Shown piece by piece: positions 1-5,770 of a DNA stretch of 11,514 nucleotides. A program made the translations under genes and the position numbers. Location: assembly GCA_026770585.1 (NCBI GenBank), contig MU647023.1:55691-67204 (forward strand), given 5' to 3'. The DNA comes from Baffinella frigidus. Lineage: Eukaryota > Cryptophyceae > Cryptomonadales > Baffinellaceae. How positions within the stretch are numbered: the first letter of the stretch is position 1; the number at the start of each line of letters is the position of its first letter. The notes beneath the pieces are model-generated. The model made no database searches. It was not told the DNA's origin and saw only the letters and a list, made by a program, of their open reading frames with translations.

Positions 1-178
1 GGGGTTTCGGGGTTTAGGGATTAGGTGTTAGGTGTTAGGTGTTAGGTGTAAGGTGTTAGGGGTGAGGTATTAGGAGTCAGGGGTCAGGGGGTAGTGTTTA
101 GGGTTTAGGGGTAAAAGGTAAATGGATAGGGTGTAGGGAGCAGGAGTCCAAATAATGCGGGCTTTAGGGTTTAGGTCC
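1..178 (+). repeat. Degenerate TTTAGGG-like subtelomeric repeat
   Basis: G-rich, T-rich sequence made of variants such as TTAGGTG, TTTAGGG, TTTCGGGG and GGTGTTAGG, with several TTAGGTG units in tandem near 20-60. It resembles a worn telomere array. The G-rich strand is the plus strand, the same polarity as the true array at the right edge, so this is not the left telomere of a linear molecule; it is either interstitial or the edge of an inverted or duplicated subtelomere. Confidence 0.75.
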
Positions 179-189
179 GTAAACCCTAG
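163..189. repeat. Head-to-head telomere repeat foldback
   Basis: Two forward repeats end at 175 and are followed within a few bases by the reverse-complement unit at 180-188. TAGGGTTTA (165-173) pairs exactly with TAAACCCTA (180-188) across a 6-base spacer. This is the sequence layout expected where two telomeric tracts meet head to head; a chance 9-bp match between a TTTAGGG tract and a short piece is also possible. Confidence 0.55.
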
Positions 190-225
190 TCACGAAGAGC
201 CTCGCCGTGTGGTAGTCACCCCAGA

Positions 226-330
226 TATCCCTGAAGTGGCCAGTAGGCTCATACGCCCTACCGTAGGGCTCTAGGACCTGCCTAGGACCTCTTGGCCGTC
301 AAATTTGACGGCATGGCAACTTAAGGGGTA
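226..330 (-). mobile_element. C element copy 1 (TA-flanked MITE)
   Basis: A unit of about 105 bp whose two ends are imperfect inverted repeats: TATCCCTGAAGTGGCCA on the left and, read in reverse, TACCCCTTAAGTTGCCA on the right. Both begin with TA, as expected for a TA target site. Inside lies a perfect 18-bp palindrome, GCCGTCAAATTTGACGGC (295-312), and the block GGTCCTAGGCAGGTCCTAG. It is an inverted relative of the copy at 8817-8923. No coding capacity. A 12-bp direct repeat GTCACCCCAGAT (215-226, 346-357) surrounds it but does not abut it on the right. Confidence 0.7.
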
Positions 331-404
331 GACGGATATTCAAACGTCACCCCAGATGTAGATGGGACATCGGCTTAGTGGGGAATACAGGCGGGAAATC
401 GTTG

Positions 405-504
405 AGGTCCTTTAGGTTCTTCGAGCTCCCAACATAGGCGGACACTGGAACTGGTTCTGCAAAAGAAAGGCCATGCTTCCTTTCGGATAACATCAGCCCC
501 CCCC
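405..504 (+). repeat. E repeat copy 1
   Basis: Begins AGGTCCTTTAGGTTCTTCGA, continues through CCCAACATAGGCGGACACTG and ends near GCTTCCTTTCGGAT. The same series recurs at 1394, 2194, 10541 and 10874, always in the same orientation. The opening AGGTCC(T/G)TTAGGTT and the CTCCCAACA motif are shared with family A, so E and A appear to have a common edge. Function unknown; a non-autonomous repeat is the simplest reading. Confidence 0.65.
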
Positions 505-546
505 GTGCAGAGGATCTCAGCAGAAACCGGCTAACGGGTATCCTTT

Positions 547-601
547 GGGTCCTTTATGTTTTAATTTCTCCCAACATATGCCAACGACACGCCCTTCCGT
601 A
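547..601 (+). repeat. A repeat copy 1, truncated
   Basis: Matches the first third of the A unit (GGTCCTTT, TTTTAATTTCTCCCAACAT, GCCAACGACACGCCCTTCCG) and stops abruptly at 601, where full copies continue GAAAGGACTGCAGAG. The following bases, ATCATCGGGCG, are unrelated to A. Confidence 0.7.
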
Positions 602-734
602 TCATCGGGCGTTTGAGTCTTGAGGGAAATGGCTTAAACACCAACCTCGATTTGGTCCACTTGGTGCCAGCATGTGACCCTCCCAGAGTGGAAGGGAGTG
701 AGAGAGATCTTTTGTGAGTACCATCTCGGCCGCT
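602..734. other. Unassigned; fragment shared with 10764-10820
   Basis: Contains GGGAAATGGCTTAAACACC and a later CCTCCCAGAGTGG, which correspond in order and spacing to GTGAAATGGCTCAAACTCC and CCTCCCAGGGTGG near 10768-10818. I take this as another dispersed repeat, too diverged to bound. ORFs here on the minus strand run across unrelated repeat blocks and are not credible genes. Confidence 0.35.
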
Positions 735-797
735 GTGAGCCTCGGTCGGACAGGTGATGAGCCTCGATGGTTGACTAATGAAGGTAAGTTCTCTCTC
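735..797 (+). mobile_element. D foldback, half copy
   Basis: Carries one arm of the D element (TGTGAGCCTCGGTCGGACAG ... GGTTGACTAATGAA) followed by GGTAAGTTCTCTCT, which is the reverse complement of the 14-base spacer in the complete element at 9356-9467. The second arm is absent and replaced by unrelated sequence. One base differs from the complete arm (CGATGG for CAATGG). Confidence 0.7.
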
Positions 798-963
798 GCT
801 TGTGAGTTGGGCCTGGGCCGGCGCGGCCTCTCTCCTCCTAAGCGGGGTCTCATCTGGTAGCGAAGGTCGCCTATGCACCCCCAGGAATAACAGAGGCTAC
901 GGTTGAACGCTACAAGCCCAGCCACTCGAGGCTGGAAGACGGAGCATTTCAAATGTGTGGATG
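798..963. other. Unassigned sequence
   Basis: Mixed-composition sequence between a broken D arm and a hairpin element. I see no tandem structure, no convincing ORF and no match to the other families. Confidence 0.4.
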
Positions 964-1060
964 TTAAATTTAGTACCAGTCACGGGCAGGCTTGGTCACG
1001 TTGCTAGGGGGATTCCTCCAGGAACGTGACCAAGCGCGATATGTGTTTGAAAATTACTAC
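964..1060. repeat. Hairpin element with TTAAAT(T)TAGTACCAG edge
   Basis: Starts with TTAAATTTAGTACCAG (964-979), an edge shared with the inverted repeat at 2840-2902. It contains a perfect 12-bp stem, CTTGGTCACGTT (991-1002) with AACGTGACCAAG (1023-1034), around a 20-base spacer. It ends near AAAATTACTACACAG, a motif also seen at one arm of the 3367-3474 repeat. Probably a diverged MITE; the right boundary is uncertain. Confidence 0.5.
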
Positions 1061-1197
1061 ACAGCAGTCACTTGTAAAGGACTTGTAAAGTTAAAACTTT
1101 GAAAATAGTCACATTTTTAGCCTCGAGTGGAGCATGCGACGGAGTCCCGTGTCTTTCGTTAGGTTTACTGAATATCATTAGAGCCTAGATTAGAGCC

Positions 1198-1297
1198 TTT
1201 AGGTCCTTTAGGTTTTAAATGCTCGCGACATGTGCCAACGACACGCCCTTCCGTAGAAAGGACTGCAGAGAAATCATTTTTACTTTCGGATCGCGTA
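1198..1297 (+). repeat. A repeat copy 2, partial
   Basis: Starts TTTAGGTCCTTTAGGTTTTA, passes through CCAACGACACGCCCTTCCG and GAAAGGACTGCAGAGAAA, and breaks off after CTTTCGGATCGCGT. The internal hairpin is damaged (ATCATTTTTACTTTC where intact copies have GAAAGCATTTTTGCTTTC), which indicates an older copy. Confidence 0.7.
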
Positions 1298-1393
1298 GAT
1301 TACTGAATTTATTCAAGAGGATACACACAGGATAGTTGAGCAAGCAAGATGAAAGAGGTCATTTGAACTTTGGGAAGCCGTCCTCTGCCCTTC

Positions 1394-1488
1394 AGGTCCG
1401 TGAGGTTATTTTAGCTCCCAGCATAGGCGGACACTGAACTGGTTCTGCAGAAAGACCATGCTTCCTTTCGGATCACATCAAGCCCCCT
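1394..1488 (+). repeat. E repeat copy 2
   Basis: AGGTCCGTGAGGTTATT leads into CTCCCAGCATAGGCGGACAC, GGTTCTGCAGAAAGACC and CTTCCTTTCGGATCACATCA, the same order as copy 1 with scattered substitutions and one missing base in ACTGGAACTGG. Confidence 0.65.
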
Positions 1489-1588
1489 ACTGCTCACGCA
1501 CAGGGATTTTTCGAAGGCAGGGCTAGGCCTATGAGCACAAGGCCACCCTAGCGCGGGGCGTGTCCTTAATTTCAAGTGAACCCTGTAC

Positions 1589-1690
1589 TAGCTCTGCCTT
1601 AGTCGGGTTGGCTGACTATTCTTAAGTTGACATCCCAGGGTTGCTTTACAAATTCGTCAACTTTGCCGCAGAAAAGCGCCCGGGCTCACC
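1589..1690 (+). repeat. Dispersed repeat pair member (with 3570-3670)
   Basis: TAGCTCTGCCTTAGTCGGGT ... TGACTATTCTTAAGTTGACAT is repeated at 3570-3614 with few changes, and weaker similarity continues to about 1690 (GCCCGGGCTCACCAACCACA against GCCTGGGCACACACAAACTG). I do not recognise it. Confidence 0.5.
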
Positions 1691-1927
1691 AACCACACGG
1701 CGGAGTTCGAAGGGATTTCTGAATAACCCTCAAGCGACAAGACCTACGACCCTACGGCAAGCAACCTGCAGTATGGACATAGGGGGGGGTTCCTACGGAC
1801 AAGGTAACGGAAAGTCGGCCCAAATGGGCCGAAAACCCCTTCGTAGCCCGCTGTGTGGACTGTCGAGCCAAAATAGACTGATCCGGAAGCAGAGATGCCG
1901 GGTGCTACAGGGTTGCCTGGGTTATGA
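1691..1927. other. Unassigned sequence
   Basis: A 103-codon plus-strand ORF covers 1641-1952 but straddles a dispersed repeat and the start of a C element, has no recognisable motif and no clear codon bias, so I do not call it a gene. A small hairpin, TCGGCCCAAATGGGCCGA, lies near 1815-1832. Confidence 0.4.
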
Positions 1928-2013
1928 TAACCCTCAAGTGCCCACAGGGTGAATATTCACCCTAACTCGCCCTAGGCAGGTCCTAGGACCTCACCGTAGG
2001 GTGTATGAGCCTA
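1928..2013 (+). mobile_element. C element copy 4, cut by a B element
   Basis: Begins TAACCCTCAAGTGCCCAC, matching the C copy at 8817 (TACCCCTTTCAAGTGCCCAT). It continues with a perfect 18-bp palindrome AGGGTGAATATTCACCCT (1946-1963) and then CCTAGGCAGGTCCTAGG and GTATGAGCCTA. At that TA a B element begins, and the expected right end (CTGGCCACTTAAGGGATA) is not found beyond it. The palindrome occupies the same place as in the other C copies but has a different sequence. Confidence 0.6.
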
Positions 2014-2129
2014 CAGGGGTACCTCACTCATAACAAAGCCCCCCCCCTAGGACCTTACAGTAGGGCTGTGCCTAGGGCCCTACGGTGTTCCTAGGGGGGG
2101 GGCGATTTCTTATGAGCGAGGTACCCCTG
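2014..2129. mobile_element. B element copy 1 (TA-flanked MITE)
   Basis: Terminal inverted repeats CAGGGGTACCTCACTCATAA and, at the other end, TTATGAGCGAGGTACCCCTG, flanked on both sides by TA (2012-2013 and 2130-2131). The interior is C-rich then G-rich with CCTAGGACC and CCTAGGGG near the arms, so the whole element can fold into one hairpin. TA duplication and CA-starting termini fit the Tc1/mariner superfamily. No ORF; mobilisation would need a transposase in trans. Confidence 0.75.
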
Positions 2130-2193
2130 TACCACAACCATAGTCTGCGAGCCTTAAGACAGTCCCGCCAGGGTGGTCCTCGTACAACCCTGG

Positions 2194-2285
2194 GGTCCTT
2201 CAGGTCCTGTAAGCTCTTTTAACTCCCACCATAGGCGGACACTGGAACTGGTTCTGTAGGAAAGCCCTGCTTCCTTTCGGGAGGG
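2194..2285 (+). repeat. E repeat copy 3
   Basis: GGTCCTTCAGGTCCTGTAAG, then CTCCCACCATAGGCGGACAC, GGAACTGGTTCTGTAGGAAA and GCTTCCTTTCGG. The edge is duplicated compared with other copies (two GGTCC blocks). The end after CTTTCGG diverges from copies 1 and 2. Confidence 0.6.
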
Positions 2286-2422
2286 GTTCGTTCTCCAGCC
2301 TCGGGTTGATTAGAACAACTGTGTAGGGGTACCTCGCTCATACGAAACCGCCCCCCACCCTAGGACCACCATAGGGCCCTAGGCATAGGCCTACTGTAGG
2401 GTGCCAGGGGGGGGCGGTTTCT

Positions 2423-2697
2423 TATCCCTGAAGTGGCCAGGCAGTCAAATTTAGGTCCTTTAGGTTTTAATTTCTCCCAACATAGCCCAACGACACGCCC
2501 TTCCGTAGAAAGGACTGTAAAGAAAGCATTTTTGCTTTCGGATCGCGTTTAGCTCTCCAGTGCAGAGGCTCGTGAAGAGGGGATACAGGGTTGGTTCTCT
2601 TGGGGTGGGTGAAGCTATCAATTGACTGCCAAGGGGTCCAAGGCAGGTCCTAGGGCCCTACGGTAGGGCGTATGAGCCTACTGGCCACTTACGGGAT
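2423..2697 (+). mobile_element. C element copy 3, split by a nested A element
   Basis: The left end TATCCCTGAAGTGGCCA lies at 2423-2439 and is followed by GGCAGTCAAATT. After the A insertion the element resumes with TCAATTGACTGCC (about 2619-2631), then AAGGCAGGTCCTAGGGCCCT and ends CTGGCCACTTACGGGA. Joining the two sides gives an 18-bp palindrome of the type found in other C copies but with its own sequence. It sits at the TTA|TGAGCG position of the B right terminus. Confidence 0.6.
2452..2616 (+). mobile_element. A element copy 3, full length
   Basis: The best-bounded A copy, about 165 bp. It starts TAGGTCCTTTAGGTTTTAAT, carries the conserved CCAACGACACGCCCTTCCG block, a 7-bp-stem hairpin GAAAGCATTTTTGCTTTC, then CGCGTTTAGCTCTCCAGTGC, CTCGTGAAGAGGGG and GGTTCTCTTGGGGTG. 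It interrupts the palindrome of a C element, with TCAAATT on the left and TCAATT on the right as a likely 6-base target duplication. With no ORF and a short simple repeat at one end, a SINE-like element is the best guess; I could not identify Pol III boxes. Confidence 0.7.
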
Positions 2698-2714
2698 GAG
2701 CGAGGCAACCCTGT

Positions 2715-2839
2715 GCCGGACACCGGGCACGTGACCTTGAGGTCCTTTTGTTCCTATGGGCCCTTGGAGCCATTACATGTACAGAGGTATCTGTGCTATA
2801 AGAACACGGGTGCTCCGACATCGGTTGGTGTCTGTTTTG
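2715..2839. other. Unassigned sequence
   Basis: No recognisable repeat, RNA or ORF. GGTCCTTTTG near 2741 may be the worn edge of another A or E copy. Confidence 0.35.
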
Positions 2840-2902
2840 TTAAATTAGTACCAGAGGGTTGACTAAACGCAAGATTTCGTCAACCCGCTGGCACTAAATT
2901 AA
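2840..2902. repeat. 63-bp foldback element (MITE-like)
   Basis: The 24-base left arm begins TTAAATTAGTACCAG and the right arm ends CTGGCACTAAATTAA; the arms match as inverted repeats at 21 of 24 positions around a 15-base spacer. TTAA stands at both outer ends, so it may be a target duplication or part of the arms. The edge is shared with the element at 964. Confidence 0.6.
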
Positions 2903-3057
2903 GAAAACGGGGGGCCAAAATCCGGTATGTGTTCTTACGTTCTGGTTTCTTACAGCCCAGATACTCCTGTACTGCCGACAGGACTTAAAGGACATCGGCA
3001 GCAATTCAGCGATGGCTCCAATTCCCTGTGCTCAACACCGAAAAGATAACCCCCTCT
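2903..3057. other. Unassigned sequence
   Basis: No ORF or repeat match that I can support. Confidence 0.35.
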
Positions 3058-3222
3058 TTAGGTCCTTTAGCTTTTAATTTCGCCCAACATATGCCAACGA
3101 CACGCCCTTCCGTAGAAAGGACTGCAGAGAAAGTATTTTTGCTTTCGGATCGCGTTTAGCTTTCCAGTGCAGAGGCTCGTGAAGAGGGGATAAAGGGTTG
3201 GTTCTTTTGGGGTGTTTGAGCT
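3058..3222 (+). mobile_element. A element copy 4, full length
   Basis: Starts TTTAGGTCCTTTAGC and ends GGTTCTTTTGGGGTGTTTGA before GCT, matching copy 3 along its full length. The hairpin core is GAAAGTATTTTTGCTTTC, with one changed pair. Minus-strand reading frames through this copy translate repeat sequence only. Confidence 0.7.
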
Positions 3223-3366
3223 ATTCCAAAATAGGATCGCACTCGCATACACACCGAACCACAAGTCAGCCTTTATGAGGCTCATGGTATCCCATGATTG
3301 ACCTCGAAATCCAAGCGTGGAGGGAAAGAAGAAGAACCGAATGATTTCATACGCGAACAATTAATA

Positions 3367-3474
3367 TTTATAAACTGTATTCAATGAAATTTACTACACC
3401 GGACGATCTTTACTATGGTAATATTCAAGCAAACGTGTAGTAATTTTGATTCAAATCCAGTTTACAAACTATAA
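3367..3474. repeat. AT-rich foldback element
   Basis: Left arm TATAAACTGTATTCAATGAA then ATTTACTACACC; right arm GTGTAGTAATTTTGATTCAA then ATCCAGTTTACA. As inverted repeats they match at roughly four positions in five, around a spacer of about 35 bases. GTGTAGTAATTT also occurs at 5581-5592 and, in part, at 6078-6085, all in AT-rich sequence, so this may be a diverged member of the central AT-rich family. Confidence 0.55.
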
Positions 3475-3569
3475 GTGTTTCCCTATGAGATCGCTCACGG
3501 CAAATCTTCAGGTCCTGATCTTACAAGGTCTTGAGGCTCACATATTCTCAGCCACTCTCCTCCACTTCC

Positions 3570-3670
3570 TAGCTCTGCCTCAGTCGGGTTCACTGACTAT
3601 TCTTTAGTTGACATGCTGGATTTGCGCTAGAAAAGTCGACGTTGAGGCGGGAAAGAGCCTGGGCACACAC
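3570..3670 (+). repeat. Dispersed repeat pair member (with 1589-1690)
   Basis: TAGCTCTGCCTCAGTCGGGT ... TGACTATTCTTTAGTTGACAT repeats the segment at 1589, followed by weaker similarity. Unrecognised. Confidence 0.5.
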
Positions 3671-3687
3671 AAACTGAGACAGAGCTA

Positions 3688-3787
3688 CAGGGGTACCTCG
3701 CTCATAAGAAACTGCCTCCCCCCTAGGACCACCGCAGGGCCCTAGGCCTAGGCCTACTGTAGGGTCCTAGGGGCGTGCGGTTTCTTA
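3688..3787. mobile_element. B element copy 3, right end lost
   Basis: CAGGGGTACCTCGCTCATAA at the left after TA (3686-3687), then the C-rich and G-rich interior with CCTAGGCCTAGGCCTACTG, ending GCGGTTTCTTA. The terminal TGAGCGAGGTACCCCTG is missing. The next bases, ACCTGAAGTAG, resemble a C left end (TCCCTGAAGTGG), as in copy 2, but I find no matching right half downstream. Confidence 0.65.
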
Positions 3788-4021
3788 ACCTGAAGTAGAT
3801 TTCACAGACGGTAAAGGCTGGGCCTTGATAATTGACCGCCTGATAAAAACGCCTTTTCTTCCTCAGCCCGATCTGGTTCACTTCGGGTGGCTCGTGGAAC
3901 GGTTCACGGTTTGTCTGCAGTTCTGCAGGGAGAACTAGCAAGAGAGGTGCAGCATGTGGACCGTAGGTCGCGTGCTGGCTTGCAGATTTACTGAGGAGAA
4001 CAGGAGTCCCCGGGTCGGATC
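3788..4021. other. Unassigned sequence
   Basis: Apart from a possible C-element edge at 3788-3798 I see no repeat. The minus-strand ORF across 3723-3941 runs partly through the B element and is not convincing. Confidence 0.4.
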
Positions 4022-4043
4022 CGGTCCCGCTCGGGCGGGACCG
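4022..4043. repeat. Strong GC hairpin
   Basis: CGGTCCCGC (4022-4030) pairs exactly with GCGGGACCG (4035-4043) around the tetraloop TCGG. Not followed by a T run on either strand, so I do not call it a terminator. Confidence 0.55.
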
Positions 4044-4044
4044 A

Positions 4045-4120
4045 AAGTGGACACTTGACTAAAGTGGACGTGACTTGTGTAAAGTCGCTCCGGCTATCTC
4101 TATGTGGGATAATATCCCCA
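4045..4120 (+). repeat. Subtelomeric shared segment J, copy 1
   Basis: Two GTGGAC-like half units, then TGTGTAAAGTCGCTCCGG, CTATGTGGGATAATATCCCC. The same order recurs at 10999-11069, close to the telomere. TGGGATAATATCCCC is itself an imperfect inverted repeat. Confidence 0.6.
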
Positions 4121-4184
4121 GACACCCCCTCACGAGACGTACTCGGTGAGTGGATTATCCTAGGAAATATCAGAAACTACTTGC

Positions 4185-4456
4185 GAAGTAGGTGCGGAGG
4201 AAGTGCGCGTTTTGGTGCGGCGATGGAAGGTGCGCGTGAGATGCGGCGAAGAAGGTGCGCGTGAGATGCGGCGAAGATGGTGCGCGGCGTCGTGATGGAC
4301 GTGGTGCGGCGAAGAAGGTGCGCGTGAGATGCGGCGGAGAAGGTGGGCGGCGTCTTGGTCGACGTGATGCGGCGGGGGAGGTGCGCGTGAGCTGCTTGAT
4401 GAGCTCGGTGCGGCGGATGAGATGCGCGGTGACGGAGCGTTTGTGAGTTGCCAATA
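4185..4456. repeat. GC-rich tandem repeat with 63-bp higher-order unit
   Basis: Built from short blocks GGTGCGCGTGAGATGCGGCG and GAAGAAGGTGCGCG. Two consecutive 63-bp units can be aligned end to end, 4268-4330 and 4331-4393, differing at about ten positions; shorter and partial units flank them. The period is a multiple of three and the sequence has few A or T runs, so long ORFs appear in several frames on both strands. The predicted peptides are R-, S-, H- and P-rich low complexity and I do not treat them as genes. Confidence 0.75.
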
Positions 4457-4607
4457 GTTCCGAGGCGGGCTCGTTTCATTAAGGCTCATAGACTTCGGGT
4501 TCACTCAACCCAAGGCGTAAGGGCCTATCTAGGACCTGTATCGAGAGTAAAAAAGAAGAAGCAATGTCAGTGCAGCTTCGGGAGACAGATGGAGTGTTCC
4601 CGTACGG

Positions 4608-4646
4608 TTTAGGGTGTGGGTTTCAGGTTCAGGGTTTAGGGTTGAG
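4608..4646 (+). repeat. Interstitial telomere-like repeat
   Basis: GGTTTAGGG, TGTGGGTTTCAGG, TTCAGGG and TTTAGGGTT follow one another, with the same polarity as the terminal array. It lies between the GC-rich tandem repeat and the minus-strand ORF, consistent with a former chromosome end or a repair insertion. Confidence 0.65.
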
Positions 4647-4798
4647 AAGCTTCGTACGAGGCTCGTCCTGGCAGGATCCACACGTCCCTGATCTTCCAAT
4701 CGTGGCACCAGGCTGTGTGCAAGGCCACCAGGCGCAGCGGCGACACAGAACATCGCATGAGGTGGACCAATATATTTACACGCACAGGCCGCCACCTC

Positions 4799-5254
4799 TC
4801 ACATCTGCCAGGGAGGAGGTCCCCACATCAAGTCTGGCTGAGAGGGCGCGCGCTGCGGCCGGGCCTTGGACTGAACGGGAGGGACGACCGCGCCGTCGGA
4901 TGACGCCCGGGTAGCTTGGGCGTCCTTCTTGTGTGCGGCCCGGAACCGCCGCCGCATCTCGGCCCACACCTCGTCGTCGCTTAGGGTCGGCATCTTGACC
5001 AACTCTTCATTGCTGCCCGTGGAGTCGCAGCGCGAGTCGACCATGCCCGAAAGGGTGCTGTCGACCTCGAGGACGAGGGGCGCGTGCGTTGCGCAGTTGC
5101 TTTCGGCCTTGCTGTTCGACGCGGCCTTCTCCTCCTTGCGAAACCACGTCGCGATCGCCTTGGCGCTGATGCGCGGGAGGAGCGCCGAGGCGCACCCCAC
5201 CGAGCGCGTCGTCGCCTCGAAGGCGTCACCGTGAGTCGCGGAGCAATGCACCAT
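4799..5254 (-). CDS. Hypothetical protein, 151 residues
   Basis: The only ORF here that looks like a real protein. From the ATG at 5254 to TGA at 4799 roughly 86 percent of codons end in G or C, with consistent choice of AAG, GAG, GAC and CTC, most strongly in the first two thirds. The ATG context is AAGATGG, favourable for eukaryotic starts. An upstream in-frame ATG at 5335 would add 27 residues, but these come from an AAATCTCAAATAG repeat and an Arg-Thr run, so I prefer the inner start. Visible segments: ISAKAIATWFRKEEKAA near residues 31-47, probably helical and basic; a Ser-rich acidic middle; LSDDEVWAEMRRRFRAAHKKD near 90-110, a charged amphipathic helix; and a Pro-rich tail ending WGPPPWQM. 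No signal peptide, membrane segment or catalytic motif. I recognise no family. It may be a single exon of a longer gene or a decayed fragment. Confidence 0.5.
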   Translation of the reverse strand: MVHCSATHGDAFEATTRSVGCASALLPRISAKAIATWFRKEEKAASNSKAESNCATHAPLVLEVDSTLSGMVDSRCDSTGSNEELVKMPTLSDDEVWAEMRRRFRAAHKKDAQATRASSDGAVVPPVQSKARPQRAPSQPDLMWGPPPWQM

Positions 5255-5310
5255 CTTGCGTGTGCGTGTTCGTGTTCGCCGTCTGTTGTGAACTATTCCC
5301 CCGGGGACGC

Positions 5311-5346
5311 AAAATCTCAAATAGCAAAATCTCAAATCTCAAATAG
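5311..5346. repeat. AAATCTCAAATAG short tandem repeat
   Basis: AAAATCTCAAATAG occurs twice, followed by a shorter third unit, just upstream of the minus-strand ORF start. It marks the switch from GC-rich coding-like sequence to the AT-rich region. Regulatory meaning cannot be judged. Confidence 0.6.
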
Positions 5347-5492
5347 TAGAACTCTGCAGCACTAGGCGGCCGGGCAGGTCTACACACACCCTAGAGGGTG
5401 TGTCTAAGAATCGCCACCTCTCTGTTTGCTACAGCCATCTAATCGAAATAAAAAACCCAAAAGCCTTTCTCGCGCCCCTTCGAACGCTAAAG

Positions 5493-5527
5493 ATACGAGC
5501 TCGTATTCAGTAAAAAAAAAAAAAAAA
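5493..5527. repeat. ATACGAGCTCGTAT palindrome and A16 tract
   Basis: A perfect 14-bp palindrome at 5493-5506 is followed at 5512-5527 by sixteen A residues. Related palindromes ACGAGCTCGT (near 5715) and ACGAAGCTTCGT (5761-5772) lie in the same AT-rich block, and GAAGCTTCGTACGAGG also appears at 4647, so these are probably pieces of one dispersed family. The A tract could be a retroposed poly-A tail, but I found no target duplication. Confidence 0.45.
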
Positions 5528-5589
5528 GACACAGATCATTTCAACATGAGCTCCACGTGCCCAGCCTGCAACAAACAACCGTGTAGTAA

Positions 5590-5697
5590 TTTAAGTTTAA
5601 ATGGCCCGCCCTTCTGGAATTTAAGTTTTTAAATGGCTGTTTTTCGTTTTTAAAAGTCTTTTAAAATGGTTGCTTGGTTGTTTTTTAAATGGCTGCC
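5590..5697 (+). repeat. Spaced TTTTAAATGGCTG repeats
   Basis: AAATGG(C/T) preceded by a T-rich or TTTAA tract occurs four times, at 5599, 5631, 5664 and 5687. The spacing is irregular (32, 33 and 23 bases), so this is a decayed tandem repeat at best. Confidence 0.4.
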
Positions 5698-5770
5698 ACC
5701 TGGTTTCGTTTTACGACGAGCTCGTACGTACAAATGGGACGTAATTTCTTTCATTTTACTACGAAGCTTC

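Larger units (their letters stand above)
2324..2713. mobile_element. B element copy 2, split by a nested C element
   Basis: The left end at 2324 reads TAGGGGTACCTCGCTCATA (one change from CAGGGG) and the B interior runs normally to CGGTTTCTTA at 2424. The B right end then resumes at 2697 with TGAGCGAGGCAACCCTG, ending at 2713. The 272 bases between are a C element (which itself holds an A element). The target dinucleotide is TG on both flanks (2322-2323, 2714-2715) instead of TA. Confidence 0.65.

Noticed and set aside
1-178. Left telomere of a small linear chromosome
   Set aside because: The G-rich strand is on the plus strand; a left end should show CCCTAAA on that strand, and the repeats are degenerate.
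215-357. 12-bp GTCACCCCAGAT direct repeat as target duplication of C copy 1
   Set aside because: The right repeat starts 16 bases beyond the element end, and TA fits the ends in other copies better.
1641-1952. 103-residue plus-strand ORF
   Set aside because: It crosses a dispersed repeat and enters a C element, with no motif and no clear codon bias.
4160-4504. Three overlapping minus-strand ORFs of 94-114 residues
   Set aside because: They lie in the 63-bp GC-rich tandem repeat, all frames are open together, and the peptides are R/H/S/P low complexity.
5512-5527. A16 tract as a retrogene or LINE tail
   Set aside because: No coding remnant precedes it and no flanking target duplication is evident.
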